Shown: positions 36,192 through 45,658 of the stretch, in pieces
How positions within the stretch are numbered: position 1 is the first letter of the stretch
How the letters are laid out: the number at the start of each line of letters is the position of its first letter
Source of the DNA: JAAYHV01 sp964400515
GTDB lineage: Bacteria; Bacillota; Clostridia; Peptostreptococcales; Anaerovoracaceae
NCBI GenBank assembly: GCA_964400515.1
Contig: CAYNTJ010000001.1
Span: 62,001-126,000, forward strand
Direction of reading: 5' to 3'
Length of the DNA stretch: 64,000 nucleotides
Translations under genes and position numbers: made by a program
Notes under the pieces: generated by a model
The model's input: the letters and a program-made list of their open reading frames with translations, nothing else
Databases searched by the model: none
What the model was told of the DNA's origin: nothing

Positions 36192-36899
36192 TTATTCTTC
36201 ACTGCCGGTTTTTTTATTAACAGTTCCGAATATATCATCCAACCCTATTGATATGGTTTCAATTTCCGGCACCACATACGCCTTCGAGTTATCCGTAATA
36301 AAATAATTATTCATCAATACATCCCCATATAATAGTCCTGTTGTCGAATCATATCTAAGACTAACGGATGTGATTGATTTTCTGTTGCTCTCTTTATTAA
36401 TTTCATTAAAATATTTTTTAAATTGTTCGTAGCTACCTTCAGTTTCTAAAGACATAGGCGTAACATATAGAGTATCCGGCATGAGTGCCTCTCCGGCTTC
36501 CACAGGAATATTTTCATTAGAAGGGCCTACACCAATTGTATATAAGTAATATCTTTGGGATAAATTAACCGTAAATATATCTACTCCTGTCTTATCCTCC
36601 AATGATTTAGCGAACAATATATCATCTTCTTCTTTTAACTCAGATTTAAAATCTTTCATAAAATCATCGATATCGCTTTTCATAGCTCCTGTTTTACTTC
36701 TATAGCTATTAATATTCCTATTTACTTCATTTAATTGATCTACTTGTCTTTGCAACTCATCTTGATTACTCTTTAGAACACTGTATCTGTCCATTAAAGG
36801 ACTAAAAACAAGCACATAAGCAATTACTATTAGCAGTAGTCCTATTAAATAAAGGGAAATTTTTTTATCTCTTACACTTAGATTTTTTATAGTATCCAT
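36192..36899 (-). CDS. pilO: Type IV pilus alignment protein PilO-like
   Basis: A 235-residue bitopic membrane protein: short cytosolic N-terminus, one helix (ISLYLIGLLLIVIAYVLVFS), a periplasm-equivalent coiled coil (DELQRQVDQLNEVNRNIN) and a ferredoxin-like domain. It follows the PilM-PilN fusion by 11 bases, the position of PilO, and would link the cytosolic motor to the outside. Sequence similarity in this family is low, so the name rests on topology and context. Confidence 0.8.
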   Translation of the reverse strand: MDTIKNLSVRDKKISLYLIGLLLIVIAYVLVFSPLMDRYSVLKSNQDELQRQVDQLNEVNRNINSYRSKTGAMKSDIDDFMKDFKSELKEEDDILFAKSLEDKTGVDIFTVNLSQRYYLYTIGVGPSNENIPVEAGEALMPDTLYVTPMSLETEGSYEQFKKYFNEINKESNRKSITSVSLRYDSTTGLLYGDVLMNNYFITDNSKAYVVPEIETISIGLDDIFGTVNKKTGSEE

Positions 36900-36910
36900 A
36901 ATAACCTCCC

Positions 36911-38482
36911 TTAATCCAATGTTACCATTCTAGCAGTAACTGTCATTTCAACATCACCGCTATCATCTACTTGTGTTACCGCTGTAGTTTCAACCGAGTC
37001 TAATGTATTCATGCTTCTTAATTGTACTAATGTTTTTGCAGCTCCGTCTTTTCCTAAAACATTCAGTGTCATGGTCACATTCATATCTTCAGTTGAGATT
37101 GATGATATTCTGACTGTAGTTGGCAATTTCTCTTCCATCTCTTCAAACATTAAAACAATTTGATTATTAACAGTATCCATGCTCTCTTCAATTACCGTAA
37201 TCTCGGCATGCTTTGTGGATGCATCCAAATAGTTGCTGTAAACCTCTTGAGCTTCCGCCAATCTCTCTATATCGTTATTTAAAGAGCTAATATTGACCAT
37301 AGTATAAACATTAAGGCCACCTGATATCAAAACCAGAATAAGCGCTGCTATAATCATGATCTTAAAAACTGCTCTGGTGGAGCGCATGCTTTCGTCTTCG
37401 GATATTTCTCCGCCTTTAATATTCTCTACTAAAGCAACCGGTTCTATTGCTGCACCAATGCAGGCAATATACTGTTGTGCCCCTTTATTCTTTTCCCTTT
37501 TATTACCGATATTAATGCCTACTATATTGTTTAGGCATCTAACGGGTCTTGATAGTTCATATTCTAGCAATCTATCTATGCCCTTTACATAAGCTCCTAA
37601 ACCTAATATATATACTTTGCTTATATCCTTATCCTTATTGTTATTTGCATAATAATCAATAACCCTACTGATGCCCCCGGCAAGACTTTTTAGATTATCA
37701 TCGATCTTATCGGCTTCCGGAACAGACAAATTCATGGTATGATTTTCATCATATATTACATCATTATTGCAAAAATATTCCATTGCCAAATTAGGATTTT
37801 CCACAGTAGGCAGTGCCTCGGATTCTATAAGAACATTAAATAAATCCTTTATCCCATATGGCACAGTACGCTGCAGCACCATATTGCCATTACTGATTAT
37901 TAATACTTGTGTATTAAGGTTTTCAATTTTAGCAAAGATTTGCACTCCGTCTTTATAGTAATTTCTTGCCATTTGATACATGCTGTTTCCGATATAGTCA
38001 AAGGCAGTGAATCTTAATCTTAGTTTATTTGCCAAATCCCTATAAGCAGCAATAATATCTTCAGGTACCGCATATACCTGCAAGCGTTTCTTCTTGCTCT
38101 TACCATCAACTATGTCATCTAAAAAAATATATGAAACTTCGTAGGTGCTGGTATCAACAGGAAAGTATTCTGCCGCATTGGCCTTTACAAAATCCAGTAT
38201 CTTTTTATCTTTTATTGGAGGAATAGTAACCTCACGAGTAGCAATTCTGCTTGAGAGAGAACAAAATATAACCTTTTTGGTTGATATATTATTCGTAACA
38301 ATCGCTTTATTAATACTGTTAACCAACTCATCATTAACAATTACAGTACCATCTGTATAAGTCCCTGTTGGTGTTGGTATAACAAAGTTCTTGTAAACTT
38401 TAGGTTTTTTTGACAGGTAATCAACCTCTATCCCGCGGATAAAATGGGTTGTTATCTCAATACTTAATACTTTTCCCGCCAT
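36911..38482 (-). CDS. pilM: PilM-PilN fusion of the pilus inner-membrane platform
   Basis: A 523-residue protein that joins two normally separate components. Residues 1-350 are an actin/FtsA-like PilM (start AGKVLSIEITTHFIRGIEV, DYIGNSMYQMARNYY, ILGLGAYVKGIDRLLEYEL). Residues 372-392 form one transmembrane helix (FKIMIIAALILVLISGGLNV), followed by a coiled coil and a PilN-type ferredoxin domain (EEKLPTTVRISSISTEDM). In other species the PilM surface binds the cytosolic N-terminal peptide of PilN; here the contact is covalent. It is followed by pilO. Confidence 0.88.
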   Translation of the reverse strand: MAGKVLSIEITTHFIRGIEVDYLSKKPKVYKNFVIPTPTGTYTDGTVIVNDELVNSINKAIVTNNISTKKVIFCSLSSRIATREVTIPPIKDKKILDFVKANAAEYFPVDTSTYEVSYIFLDDIVDGKSKKKRLQVYAVPEDIIAAYRDLANKLRLRFTAFDYIGNSMYQMARNYYKDGVQIFAKIENLNTQVLIISNGNMVLQRTVPYGIKDLFNVLIESEALPTVENPNLAMEYFCNNDVIYDENHTMNLSVPEADKIDDNLKSLAGGISRVIDYYANNNKDKDISKVYILGLGAYVKGIDRLLEYELSRPVRCLNNIVGINIGNKREKNKGAQQYIACIGAAIEPVALVENIKGGEISEDESMRSTRAVFKIMIIAALILVLISGGLNVYTMVNISSLNNDIERLAEAQEVYSNYLDASTKHAEITVIEESMDTVNNQIVLMFEEMEEKLPTTVRISSISTEDMNVTMTLNVLGKDGAAKTLVQLRSMNTLDSVETTAVTQVDDSGDVEMTVTARMVTLD

Positions 38483-38524
38483 AATTTCCTCCTAACATTA
38501 ATTATATATTTAAAACTCTATAGT

Positions 38525-39283
38525 TTATTGCCATATGAATCCAATATACCAGCTTATGATTTCATTTCCAAATAAAGCTGAAATGAATATTCCCAAGGAC
38601 AAATAAGGTCCCATGGCCAGTACATTTTCTGCATTTGTTAACTTCATTCTGAGTATATGAATTATACTCCCTAGGATACAAGCAAGAACAAATGCTAAAA
38701 TAATATTCTTGTATCCAATCAATAAACCGGCTGTAGCCATAAGCTTAACATCGCCGCCGCCTATTGCTCTTCCTCCGGAAATAAGCAATATGATCTCCAA
38801 AAACACACTTACCGCAAAAAAGCCAATAACATAAGGCATGAAATCCGGCCATTCAAAGAACAACCTTATAAGGCCTAATGCTAATATAAATATATTTATA
38901 CCCGGTGGTATTTCATAAGTTCTAAAATCTATCATACTTAGCGTAAGTAAAGCTGAGCTAAGCAGACAATATAGAATTGCCAAATAGTTAAAACCAATAA
39001 TAAGGAAGATGGCCAAGTATAAGACACCGTTTAACGCTTCGATCAATGGATATTGCATTGAGAGCTTGGCATTACATTGTCGGCATCTTCCTTTTAGCAA
39101 GATATAGCTCAATAGGGGAACCAAATCTTTAGAAGTCAACTGATATCCACAATTCATGCAATGGGACCTCCCAAAGACGATGTCCTCGCCTTTGGGAATC
39201 CTATAAATGCATACATTTAGAAAACTTCCAATAACTGTACCAAATATGAAAAACATGAATGCGAATATCAGTTCAATGGTCAT
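38525..39283 (-). CDS. pilD: Prepilin peptidase/N-methyltransferase
   Basis: A 252-residue polytopic aspartic protease that cleaves the prepilin leaders and methylates the new N-termini. The N-terminal cytosolic domain has two CxxC pairs (CMNCGYQ and CRQCNAK), and the two catalytic Asp are in LSMIDFRTYEIPP and IGGGDVKLMATAG. About eight helices are predicted. It serves all pilins of this operon and probably the orphan prepilin at 16.8 kb. Confidence 0.96.
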   Translation of the reverse strand: MTIELIFAFMFFIFGTVIGSFLNVCIYRIPKGEDIVFGRSHCMNCGYQLTSKDLVPLLSYILLKGRCRQCNAKLSMQYPLIEALNGVLYLAIFLIIGFNYLAILYCLLSSALLTLSMIDFRTYEIPPGINIFILALGLIRLFFEWPDFMPYVIGFFAVSVFLEIILLISGGRAIGGGDVKLMATAGLLIGYKNIILAFVLACILGSIIHILRMKLTNAENVLAMGPYLSLGIFISALFGNEIISWYIGFIWQ

Positions 39284-39305
39284 TTAATATTACCTCTTAG
39301 CTTGA

Positions 39306-39713
39306 TTATTGTACCCAATCGCCACTTACTGTAGGATATAATTCAGTAGCGTCAATGAAAACTTTTATAACACCGTCAGTAGATACTGTATATTTCCATA
39401 CGCCAGTTCCATATTGCACTTCAGGTAATGTTTGTACAGTATAAGTGGATGTTGTAGTTTCAGCAGCATCAGTTAGTGTTTCAGCTGTTGTTACAGCATC
39501 TACTGTATCAGCATCGGCGATAGCAATTGCTATTTCCTGTGCAATCTGCTGTGCATTCTGTACATCTGTAGCCTTCTTAGCCTTATCAGTGTATCCTAAG
39601 AACTGTGGTGCAATAACTCCGATTAATACTGCCATGATTGCGATAACTACGATTAACTCTACTAAAGAGAAACCTTTGTCATTCTTCTTTTGTTTTTTAA
39701 TTAATTTGTTCAT
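39306..39713 (-). CDS. pilA: Major type IV pilin
   Basis: A 135-residue prepilin with a basic leader (KKQKKNDKG/FSLVELIVVIAIM), Glu+5 and a conserved N-terminal helix, then an Ala/Thr-rich region and a short acidic beta domain ending in GDWVQ. Size, position between pilC and pilD, and a strong GGAGG make it the likely major subunit. It is preceded by a 71-base gap with a hairpin that may set its expression apart from the assembly genes. Confidence 0.93.
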   Translation of the reverse strand: MNKLIKKQKKNDKGFSLVELIVVIAIMAVLIGVIAPQFLGYTDKAKKATDVQNAQQIAQEIAIAIADADTVDAVTTAETLTDAAETTTSTYTVQTLPEVQYGTGVWKYTVSTDGVIKVFIDATELYPTVSGDWVQ

Positions 39714-39752
39714 TTCTTATCCTCCGTTTTTTTCTTAAATTTATATCTTAAA

Positions 39753-39775
39753 AGCAAAATCCCTATCATTTTGCT
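39753..39775 (-). terminator. Hairpin between pilC and pilA
   Basis: An 8-bp stem (AGCAAAAT with ATTTTGCT) with a seven-base loop followed leftwards by a short T run. It could be a partial terminator or a 5'-stabilising hairpin that gives the abundant pilin a different mRNA level from pilBTC. Confidence 0.4.
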
Positions 39776-39784
39776 CTTAATTCG

Positions 39785-41002
39785 TTATAACTGGCTCATT
39801 GCATCATACATTTGAAGCAGTGGTGCCATGATGGAAGCAACTATCAGTACTACAAACATTGCCAAAACAATTATTATTAATGGTTCTAATGCTGCCATTA
39901 CGGTGGATACCGTCATCTCCACTTCGGTATCATAGTAGTCTGCCAGCTGATCCAGCATACCTTCCACATCACCCGTTTCCGAGCCTACCCTAACCATATG
40001 TACCACAAGGGAAGGAAAAGCTCTGGTGGCATCTATGGCTTCCGAAAAATCTATACCCTTCATTACATCATCTGCGATTTCTCCCACAGCCTTTTTAAAA
40101 ACTGCGTTTGCCATTAGCTTTTTAGTTATTTCAAGGGAATCCACAAGGGGCATGCCCGCTATGAGCAGCGTGCTCATGGTTCTTGCAAATCTTGAGCAAT
40201 CATTTTTTATTACCAATTTACCAAAGAGCGGCATTTTCATAGCCATTCTTCCAAAGAAGAGGGCCCCTTCTTCTGTATTTTTTATAGCCTTTATACCAAC
40301 TACTATACCTACGATTAGTATTAACAATATGTACCAATAGCCGGTTAAAAAATTACTCATAGCTATTACTACCTTTGTTATGGTAGGTAATTCTTGACCA
40401 ACCTGATCAAATATACCAACAAACCTTGGAATTACAAAGGTAAGTAAAACAACCATAACCCCAATGGCAACAATGGTTACTATAATCGGGTAAATCATTG
40501 CTTTTTTCATAATCCCTTTAAGGTGTTGTTCCTTTTCAAATTGGATGGCCAATCTTTTAAACGAAACCTCTAAACTTCCGGATGCTTCACCCGCAGCCAC
40601 CATGTTAACCATAATCATCGGAAATATGGATGGATTAAGCTTCATGGCATTTGAAAGAGTTTCTCCTTTTTCTATCTCCACCCTAAGATCTCCTAAAGCC
40701 TTTGCCAATGCTTTTTTTTCGGTTTGATCCTCCAGCATTCTCAAAGCTTCAGTAAGATTGATTCCTGATTTTAATATGCTTACGAATTGTCTGCAAAAAG
40801 TACTCAAATCTTTAGGTTTTACACCGCTTAAGAATGATATGTTTAAGTCCTTGTTAAGCATATTAGTTTGGCTGATTTCTATAGGCAGTTTACCCTCAGC
40901 CTTAAGGGAATTACGTGCGGTAACTTCATTCTCCGCATCAATATTTCCTTTTATTTCTCTACCCGTTTTATTATCAAAGGCAACATATGAATATGTAGTC
41001 AC
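39785..41002 (-). CDS. pilC: Type IV pilus inner-membrane platform protein PilC
   Basis: A 405-residue PilC/GspF protein with two T2SSF repeats, each a helical cytosolic bundle followed by membrane helices (first FCRQFVSILKSGINLTEAL, second FARTMSTLLIAGMPLVDSL). It is the membrane platform on which the PilB and PilT motors act. The start is GTG with AAGGAGG suitably placed. It lies 12 bases after pilT. Confidence 0.96.
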   Translation of the reverse strand: MTTYSYVAFDNKTGREIKGNIDAENEVTARNSLKAEGKLPIEISQTNMLNKDLNISFLSGVKPKDLSTFCRQFVSILKSGINLTEALRMLEDQTEKKALAKALGDLRVEIEKGETLSNAMKLNPSIFPMIMVNMVAAGEASGSLEVSFKRLAIQFEKEQHLKGIMKKAMIYPIIVTIVAIGVMVVLLTFVIPRFVGIFDQVGQELPTITKVVIAMSNFLTGYWYILLILIVGIVVGIKAIKNTEEGALFFGRMAMKMPLFGKLVIKNDCSRFARTMSTLLIAGMPLVDSLEITKKLMANAVFKKAVGEIADDVMKGIDFSEAIDATRAFPSLVVHMVRVGSETGDVEGMLDQLADYYDTEVEMTVSTVMAALEPLIIIVLAMFVVLIVASIMAPLLQMYDAMSQL

Positions 41003-41014
41003 TTAATTTCCTCC

Positions 41015-42082
41015 TTAATAAAGTATGTTAAGCTTCTTCTTCATCGACTGAATATCTTGGCAATAGCTAAGGGCAGTTTCAATAGTAATTAGCCCTTGTT
41101 TATAGTTTTCAATTATGGCATCATCCATAAGTATCATTCCGTCTTTTCTGGAAGTTTGAATGATATTAGGTATCTGATATGCCTTGCTGTCTCTTATTAA
41201 ATTCCTTACCGCGGGATTAGCAAGAAGAACTTCAAAAGCTCCAACCCTTCCCTTATGTCCGGCAGTAGGTAACAGCTGCTGAGATATGATGCATTCCAAT
41301 ACTCCTGCCAATTGTACCCTTATCTGTGACTGCTGGTGGGGTGGGAAAACATCCAATATTCTGTCCACAGTATTTACAGCATTTGTAGTATGTAATGTGG
41401 AAAAAACCAAATGGCCCGTCTCTGCAGCGGTAACAGCTATAGATATAGTTTCTAAGTCTCTCATCTCTCCCACAAGAATTACATCAGGGTCTTGCCTTAA
41501 TGCAGCTCTTAGAGCGTTGGCATAGGAATAGGTGTCTGTACCTATTTCCCTTTGAACAACCATGGATTTTCCATGACTGTGCAAGTATTCGATTGGATCT
41601 TCCAATGTAATTATGCTTCGGTTATATTTCTCGGTTATTCTATGAATCAAAGCCGCTAAAGTCGTTGACTTACCGGACCCTGTGATCCCCGTTACCAATA
41701 TAAGTCCTCTCCTTTTACTTGTGAGATTTATCAATGCTGATGGTAATCCCAATGATTCAGGGGTTGGTATATCATATGTCAATAGTCTCAATGCCGCAGC
41801 CAGTGTCCCCCTTTGGTTAAATACATTTACCCTGCATCTGCATTTTCCAATCTTTGAATATGCAAAATCCACTTCACCTTTATCCTTTAAAATTGCCCTT
41901 TCCTTATCGGTCATAAGCTCATTTGCAAGGGCTTCGGTGTCCTTAGGCATTAACACTACATTGTCTATTGGGACAAGTTCTCCGTCTACTCTGAATGTAC
42001 ATGGCTTCCCCGGTGCTATATGTATATCAGAAACCTTACTATTGCTGTCAACAGCAATATCTAAAATTTGTTCAAGTCTCAT
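41015..42082 (-). CDS. pilT: Pilus retraction ATPase PilT
   Basis: A 355-residue hexameric retraction ATPase. Walker A is VTGITGSGKSTT, the Asp box is ALRQDPDVILVGEMRD, and the His box GHLVFSTLHTTNAVNTVDR. The N-terminal PAS-like domain (SDIHIAPGKPCTFRVDGEL) and the C-terminal AIRNLIR-type region (NPAVRNLIRDSKAYQI) are present. Its presence means that the pili can retract, allowing twitching or DNA uptake. It starts 3 bases after pilB. Confidence 0.97.
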   Translation of the reverse strand: MRLEQILDIAVDSNSKVSDIHIAPGKPCTFRVDGELVPIDNVVLMPKDTEALANELMTDKERAILKDKGEVDFAYSKIGKCRCRVNVFNQRGTLAAALRLLTYDIPTPESLGLPSALINLTSKRRGLILVTGITGSGKSTTLAALIHRITEKYNRSIITLEDPIEYLHSHGKSMVVQREIGTDTYSYANALRAALRQDPDVILVGEMRDLETISIAVTAAETGHLVFSTLHTTNAVNTVDRILDVFPPHQQSQIRVQLAGVLECIISQQLLPTAGHKGRVGAFEVLLANPAVRNLIRDSKAYQIPNIIQTSRKDGMILMDDAIIENYKQGLITIETALSYCQDIQSMKKKLNILY

Positions 42083-42085
42083 GAT

Positions 42086-43798
42086 TTACTCCTTCAAATT
42101 ATCTCCGACAACTCTGATTACATCTTCTATACTTGTGGTACCATCAACAAGTAATCCAATACAACATTCCCTAATGGTTTTCATTCCTTCTTTTTTTGCG
42201 GCAGCGTTAAGCATGGAAACCGGCTTCTTCTGACTTATTAAATCCTTTATGGCAGGTGTTATCTCCATTATTTCATAAACACCTATTCTTCCGAAGTATC
42301 CCGTATCATTACATTTTTCACAGCCAACCGCTTCATATATTTCCAGATTATAGTCGGGGTTTATCCCTAACCATTCCTTTTCTCCGTCATTTAAATATCT
42401 TTTCCTTTTACAGCTTGGGCATAATCTTCTAACAAGTCTTTGTGCAACTACCGCTATCGTAGAATCTGCTATCAAATAACTATCAATACCCATATCCATA
42501 AGCCTTGTTATGGTATTCGCCGTGCTGTTTGTATGAAGGGTACTAACAACCAAATGGCCCGTAAGTGATGCCTGTACTGCAATCTTTGCAGTTTCCACAT
42601 CCCTTATCTCCCCTATCATTATGATATCCGGGTCTTGACGAAGTATTGATCTAAGTGCGGCAGCAAAGGTCAAATTAGCTTTTGTGTTAACCTGAACCTG
42701 ATTTACACCCTTGATGTTAGCTTCCACAGGATCCTCTACGGTTATTATATTAACATCGCTTGTGTTAAGCTCCCTTAGTACAGTATAAAGGGTTGTGGAC
42801 TTACCCGATCCCGTAGGACCGGTTACCAATATAATCCCGTTGGGATTGCTTAGTATTCTGTCAAACTTGCTTAATGAAGATTTGTCCAGCCCCAAATCCT
42901 GTTTGCTCTTTATAACAACATTTTTGAAAGCCAACCTCATTACACATTTTTCCCCATATACGGTAGGTAATGTTGATACACGTATATCGTAGGTTATTTT
43001 ATCAATATCCATGGAAAATCTTCCATCTTGAGGTTTACGCTTTTCGGATATATCCATCCCGGAAATTATCTTTATTCTGGCTATGATAGCGCTTAATAAA
43101 GCCCTATCATAATTCATTTTCTCATAAAGTGCTCCATCAATACGATATCTTATTCTAACCCTGTTTTCCATGGCTTCGATATGTATATCACTGGCCCTTT
43201 GTCTTGCAGCTTGCTCAATCATGCTTTTTACAAGCTGTACTATAGGAGATGACTCTATGGCAATATCCGCCTGTATCTCTTCTTCTGATACATCAGCGAA
43301 TCTTGAGCTCCTTTCAATAGTGTACTGTTCAGCTGCTTGCATTGCTTCAGTTTCACCATAGTATCTGTCAATTGCTATCATTATATCCGAATGAGTAGCT
43401 ATCACAGGCTCCACCTGCATATTGGTAATTATACTAAAATCATCAATGGCCATGATGTTCATGGGATCTTCCATGGCCACCTTTACCACATTCGGGCTAT
43501 CCTCCTTGAACATATACGGAAACATAGCATACTTTCTAAGTAAGCTACCATTTACAAGTTTTATTAAATTTTCATCTATTTCTTTGCCCCTCAGATTTAC
43601 AACTTCATACCCCAGTTGTCTCGATAGAGCTTTACACATATCATCTTCATTAATATAGCCTAGGGATATCAAGGCTTCTCCCAATTTTATTCCGTTTTTT
43701 TCTTGGGCCTTCAACGCTTCCCTAAGCTGATGTTCATCAATGACACCATTTGCCATTAATATATCACCCAAACGAAGTTTTCTCCTATAATTAACCAT
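42086..43798 (-). CDS. pilB: Pilus extension ATPase PilB with MshEN domain
   Basis: A 570-residue assembly ATPase and first gene of the operon. The N-terminal MshEN (T2SSE_N) domain contains LRLGDILMANGVIDEHQL and a second similar repeat from KLGEALISLGYI; such domains bind c-di-GMP in studied homologues. The motor domain has Walker A VTGPTGSGKSTT, Asp box IIMIGEIRD and the zinc tetracysteine motif (CPSC and CEKC). The motor should power pilus extension and may be allosterically set by c-di-GMP. Confidence 0.97.
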   Translation of the reverse strand: MVNYRRKLRLGDILMANGVIDEHQLREALKAQEKNGIKLGEALISLGYINEDDMCKALSRQLGYEVVNLRGKEIDENLIKLVNGSLLRKYAMFPYMFKEDSPNVVKVAMEDPMNIMAIDDFSIITNMQVEPVIATHSDIMIAIDRYYGETEAMQAAEQYTIERSSRFADVSEEEIQADIAIESSPIVQLVKSMIEQAARQRASDIHIEAMENRVRIRYRIDGALYEKMNYDRALLSAIIARIKIISGMDISEKRKPQDGRFSMDIDKITYDIRVSTLPTVYGEKCVMRLAFKNVVIKSKQDLGLDKSSLSKFDRILSNPNGIILVTGPTGSGKSTTLYTVLRELNTSDVNIITVEDPVEANIKGVNQVQVNTKANLTFAAALRSILRQDPDIIMIGEIRDVETAKIAVQASLTGHLVVSTLHTNSTANTITRLMDMGIDSYLIADSTIAVVAQRLVRRLCPSCKRKRYLNDGEKEWLGINPDYNLEIYEAVGCEKCNDTGYFGRIGVYEIMEITPAIKDLISQKKPVSMLNAAAKKEGMKTIRECCIGLLVDGTTSIEDVIRVVGDNLKE

Positions 43799-43838
43799 AT
43801 CCCATCCCCATAATATTTAATAATACTTACTCATAGTA

Positions 43839-43867
43839 ATTATACTACATAAATGTGAAAATAACAA
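43839..43867 (-). promoter_or_regulatory. Promoter of the type IV pilus operon
   Basis: TTGTTA (43862-43867), 17-base spacer and TATAAT (43839-43844) precede pilB with a leader of about 33 bases. The leader is too short for a c-di-GMP riboswitch of the kind that controls pili in Clostridioides difficile. Confidence 0.7.
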
Positions 43868-44096
43868 ACATTTTAACCATAATAATTTATATCAGAAAAT
43901 CTTAATTTTCAATTAATATAGACTTTACATTTCTGTTAAAATAATAATATCATAATTATTAGTAAATTACCTTAATATTTTACAACAATATCAACGATCA
44001 AACAAGATTTTTTAGAATAATTTAAACAAAATGTCAAATAAAGTCCGATTTTTGTCATATATAAACAAAATATTTAAAAAAACACAATATATATTA

Positions 44097-44126
44097 TTGA
44101 TTAAACATCTTCACATCTAGTATAAT
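44097..44126 (+). promoter_or_regulatory. Promoter of the lipoprotein pair
   Basis: TTGATT (44097-44102), 18-base spacer and TATAAT (44121-44126), about 40 bases before the lipoprotein ATG. Confidence 0.7.
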
Positions 44127-44165
44127 AAATATATAAATTATATTGGGAATTATATGGAGGAAGTT

Positions 44166-45656
44166 ATGAAGATTAAAAAAATATTATCAGTTATGATAAT
44201 ACTATCAATGACAATATTCATTGTAGGTTGCGGAGGAGATGAGGATGCAAACTCCTTTCCTACAGAACCCATCGAAATTGTTTCAATGGGTATAACTGAC
44301 AGCTTGAATTCTTTTAAGGAAGAAACAAAGGATTCCGTCATGAACCTAAACTCATACATAGGATTAAGTCAAGACGAATTGGATAAACCCCATGTACAAA
44401 TAAATCTTGATTTGGAAACTGAAGACGGCACAGCGACCCTTTATTACAAATCCATGCAAAACGACGCCAAGGATAAAGCATCCCTGACTCTTGGTGTAAT
44501 TGCAGACGGCCAAGAAGCTCAAACATCTGTTAATTTTACAGGTAATGATATGATAATGAGTTTCTTTACCGTAGAGGAACCCATGGTGAAATATACAGGG
44601 GTTGATTCTTCATTAAAAAGCTTATCCCCTATGGACAGATATGTAAAAGCTTTGGAATTGGGAGACTCCAAGATGTTTTCCGATTCTTGGAGCGATGATG
44701 TTTCCAAACTCCAAACTAACATGAACACCAATCTAACCTCAGATAGTGTCATTTTATCTAAGGAAACCATTAAATATCACGATGTCGATGTGGAAGCAGA
44801 TCTATATTCCGTCGAAATAGATGAATCCTATGGAGGCACTTTATTGGCAGATTTGTTTAAAGCCCTCTCCAATAACGAGGATGTGTACTCTTATCTGACC
44901 GCCATGGAAAACAGTGATGGACTGCTGACTTTAAAATCATTGGAAAATGTGGTAAATGATGAAAACAAACTGAGCCAAACCACAGTAACCGCAAATGTTT
45001 ACCTGCAGGAAGAAACCTTCCTGGCTTGTAATCTAAGCTTTGATACCCCGGACGGAAAATTCATTATGGAAAATAACTATTACACTAAGGATATAGACAG
45101 ACATGTCATCAGCAAGGTTGTTTTCCCTAGCGGTGTAACTTTAAACAATACCCATACCGTTTATGCATCTGATACCGGAAGACAGGATAATTTAAATTTT
45201 GAAATGACTGTAAAGGGTTCTGATGAACCGCTTAAAATAGTCAGTGAGAATAAAATCACAGAAAACGGTGATAATTACTCCAAAGAATTTAAGATCACTT
45301 ATTCCGGAGTTGCAGAAGGCGATGGTATCGTATCATCTTTAGGAGAATCAAAGGGTAAATATGAAGCAGTTACCAGCGGAGATAATGCAAACGGTACTTT
45401 CTCCGGCACTTACACATCAAAGGACCCTGAAGAAGGCGTCCAGAATACCGACTATTCCGGCACAACAGTATTATCCTCCACCGCACCAGAGATAACTTTG
45501 CCTGAATTCATCGAAGGCTCCGGTGTTGAATTTAGTAATGTCGACAAGCTGAAAGCTTATTTGAACCAAGATGGCGATTCCCCGACCAAGGGAGTAGACA
45601 ATTTATATGAGCAGCAGGCTACGGCACTTATGTGGATGCTGAGATTTAACCTTTAA
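44166..45656 (+). CDS. Lipoprotein of unknown function
   Basis: A 496-residue secreted lipoprotein. The ATG at 44166 is chosen because GGAGGAAGTT precedes it, while the ATG four codons earlier lies before that site. The signal peptide KIKKILSVMIILSMTIFIVG ends in a lipobox with the lipid-carrying Cys in IVGCGG. The rest is an acidic, beta-rich extracellular domain; the pattern TLYYKSMQNDAKDKASLTL... alternates strands and repeats in a way seen in large outer-surface barrels or lipid-binding folds, but I do not recognise a family. It is the first of two genes diverging from the pilus operon. Confidence 0.85.
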   Translation: MKIKKILSVMIILSMTIFIVGCGGDEDANSFPTEPIEIVSMGITDSLNSFKEETKDSVMNLNSYIGLSQDELDKPHVQINLDLETEDGTATLYYKSMQNDAKDKASLTLGVIADGQEAQTSVNFTGNDMIMSFFTVEEPMVKYTGVDSSLKSLSPMDRYVKALELGDSKMFSDSWSDDVSKLQTNMNTNLTSDSVILSKETIKYHDVDVEADLYSVEIDESYGGTLLADLFKALSNNEDVYSYLTAMENSDGLLTLKSLENVVNDENKLSQTTVTANVYLQEETFLACNLSFDTPDGKFIMENNYYTKDIDRHVISKVVFPSGVTLNNTHTVYASDTGRQDNLNFEMTVKGSDEPLKIVSENKITENGDNYSKEFKITYSGVAEGDGIVSSLGESKGKYEAVTSGDNANGTFSGTYTSKDPEEGVQNTDYSGTTVLSSTAPEITLPEFIEGSGVEFSNVDKLKAYLNQDGDSPTKGVDNLYEQQATALMWMLRFNL

Positions 45657-45658
45657 TA

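Larger units (their letters stand above)
43799..44165. other. AT-rich divergent intergenic region between pilB and a lipoprotein gene
   Basis: This 367-base gap has two promoters pointing outwards, for pilB on the left and the lipoprotein on the right. Between them is a strongly AT-rich stretch with short dyads (for example AATAAT...ATTATT near 43940-43957) but no open reading frame with a ribosome binding site, no terminator and no riboswitch fold that I recognise. It is a plausible binding region for regulators of the pilus operon. Confidence 0.6.

Noticed and set aside
43799..43870. c-di-GMP riboswitch before the pilus operon
   Set aside because: The leader from the promoter is only about 33 bases and shows none of the conserved GEMM-I elements.
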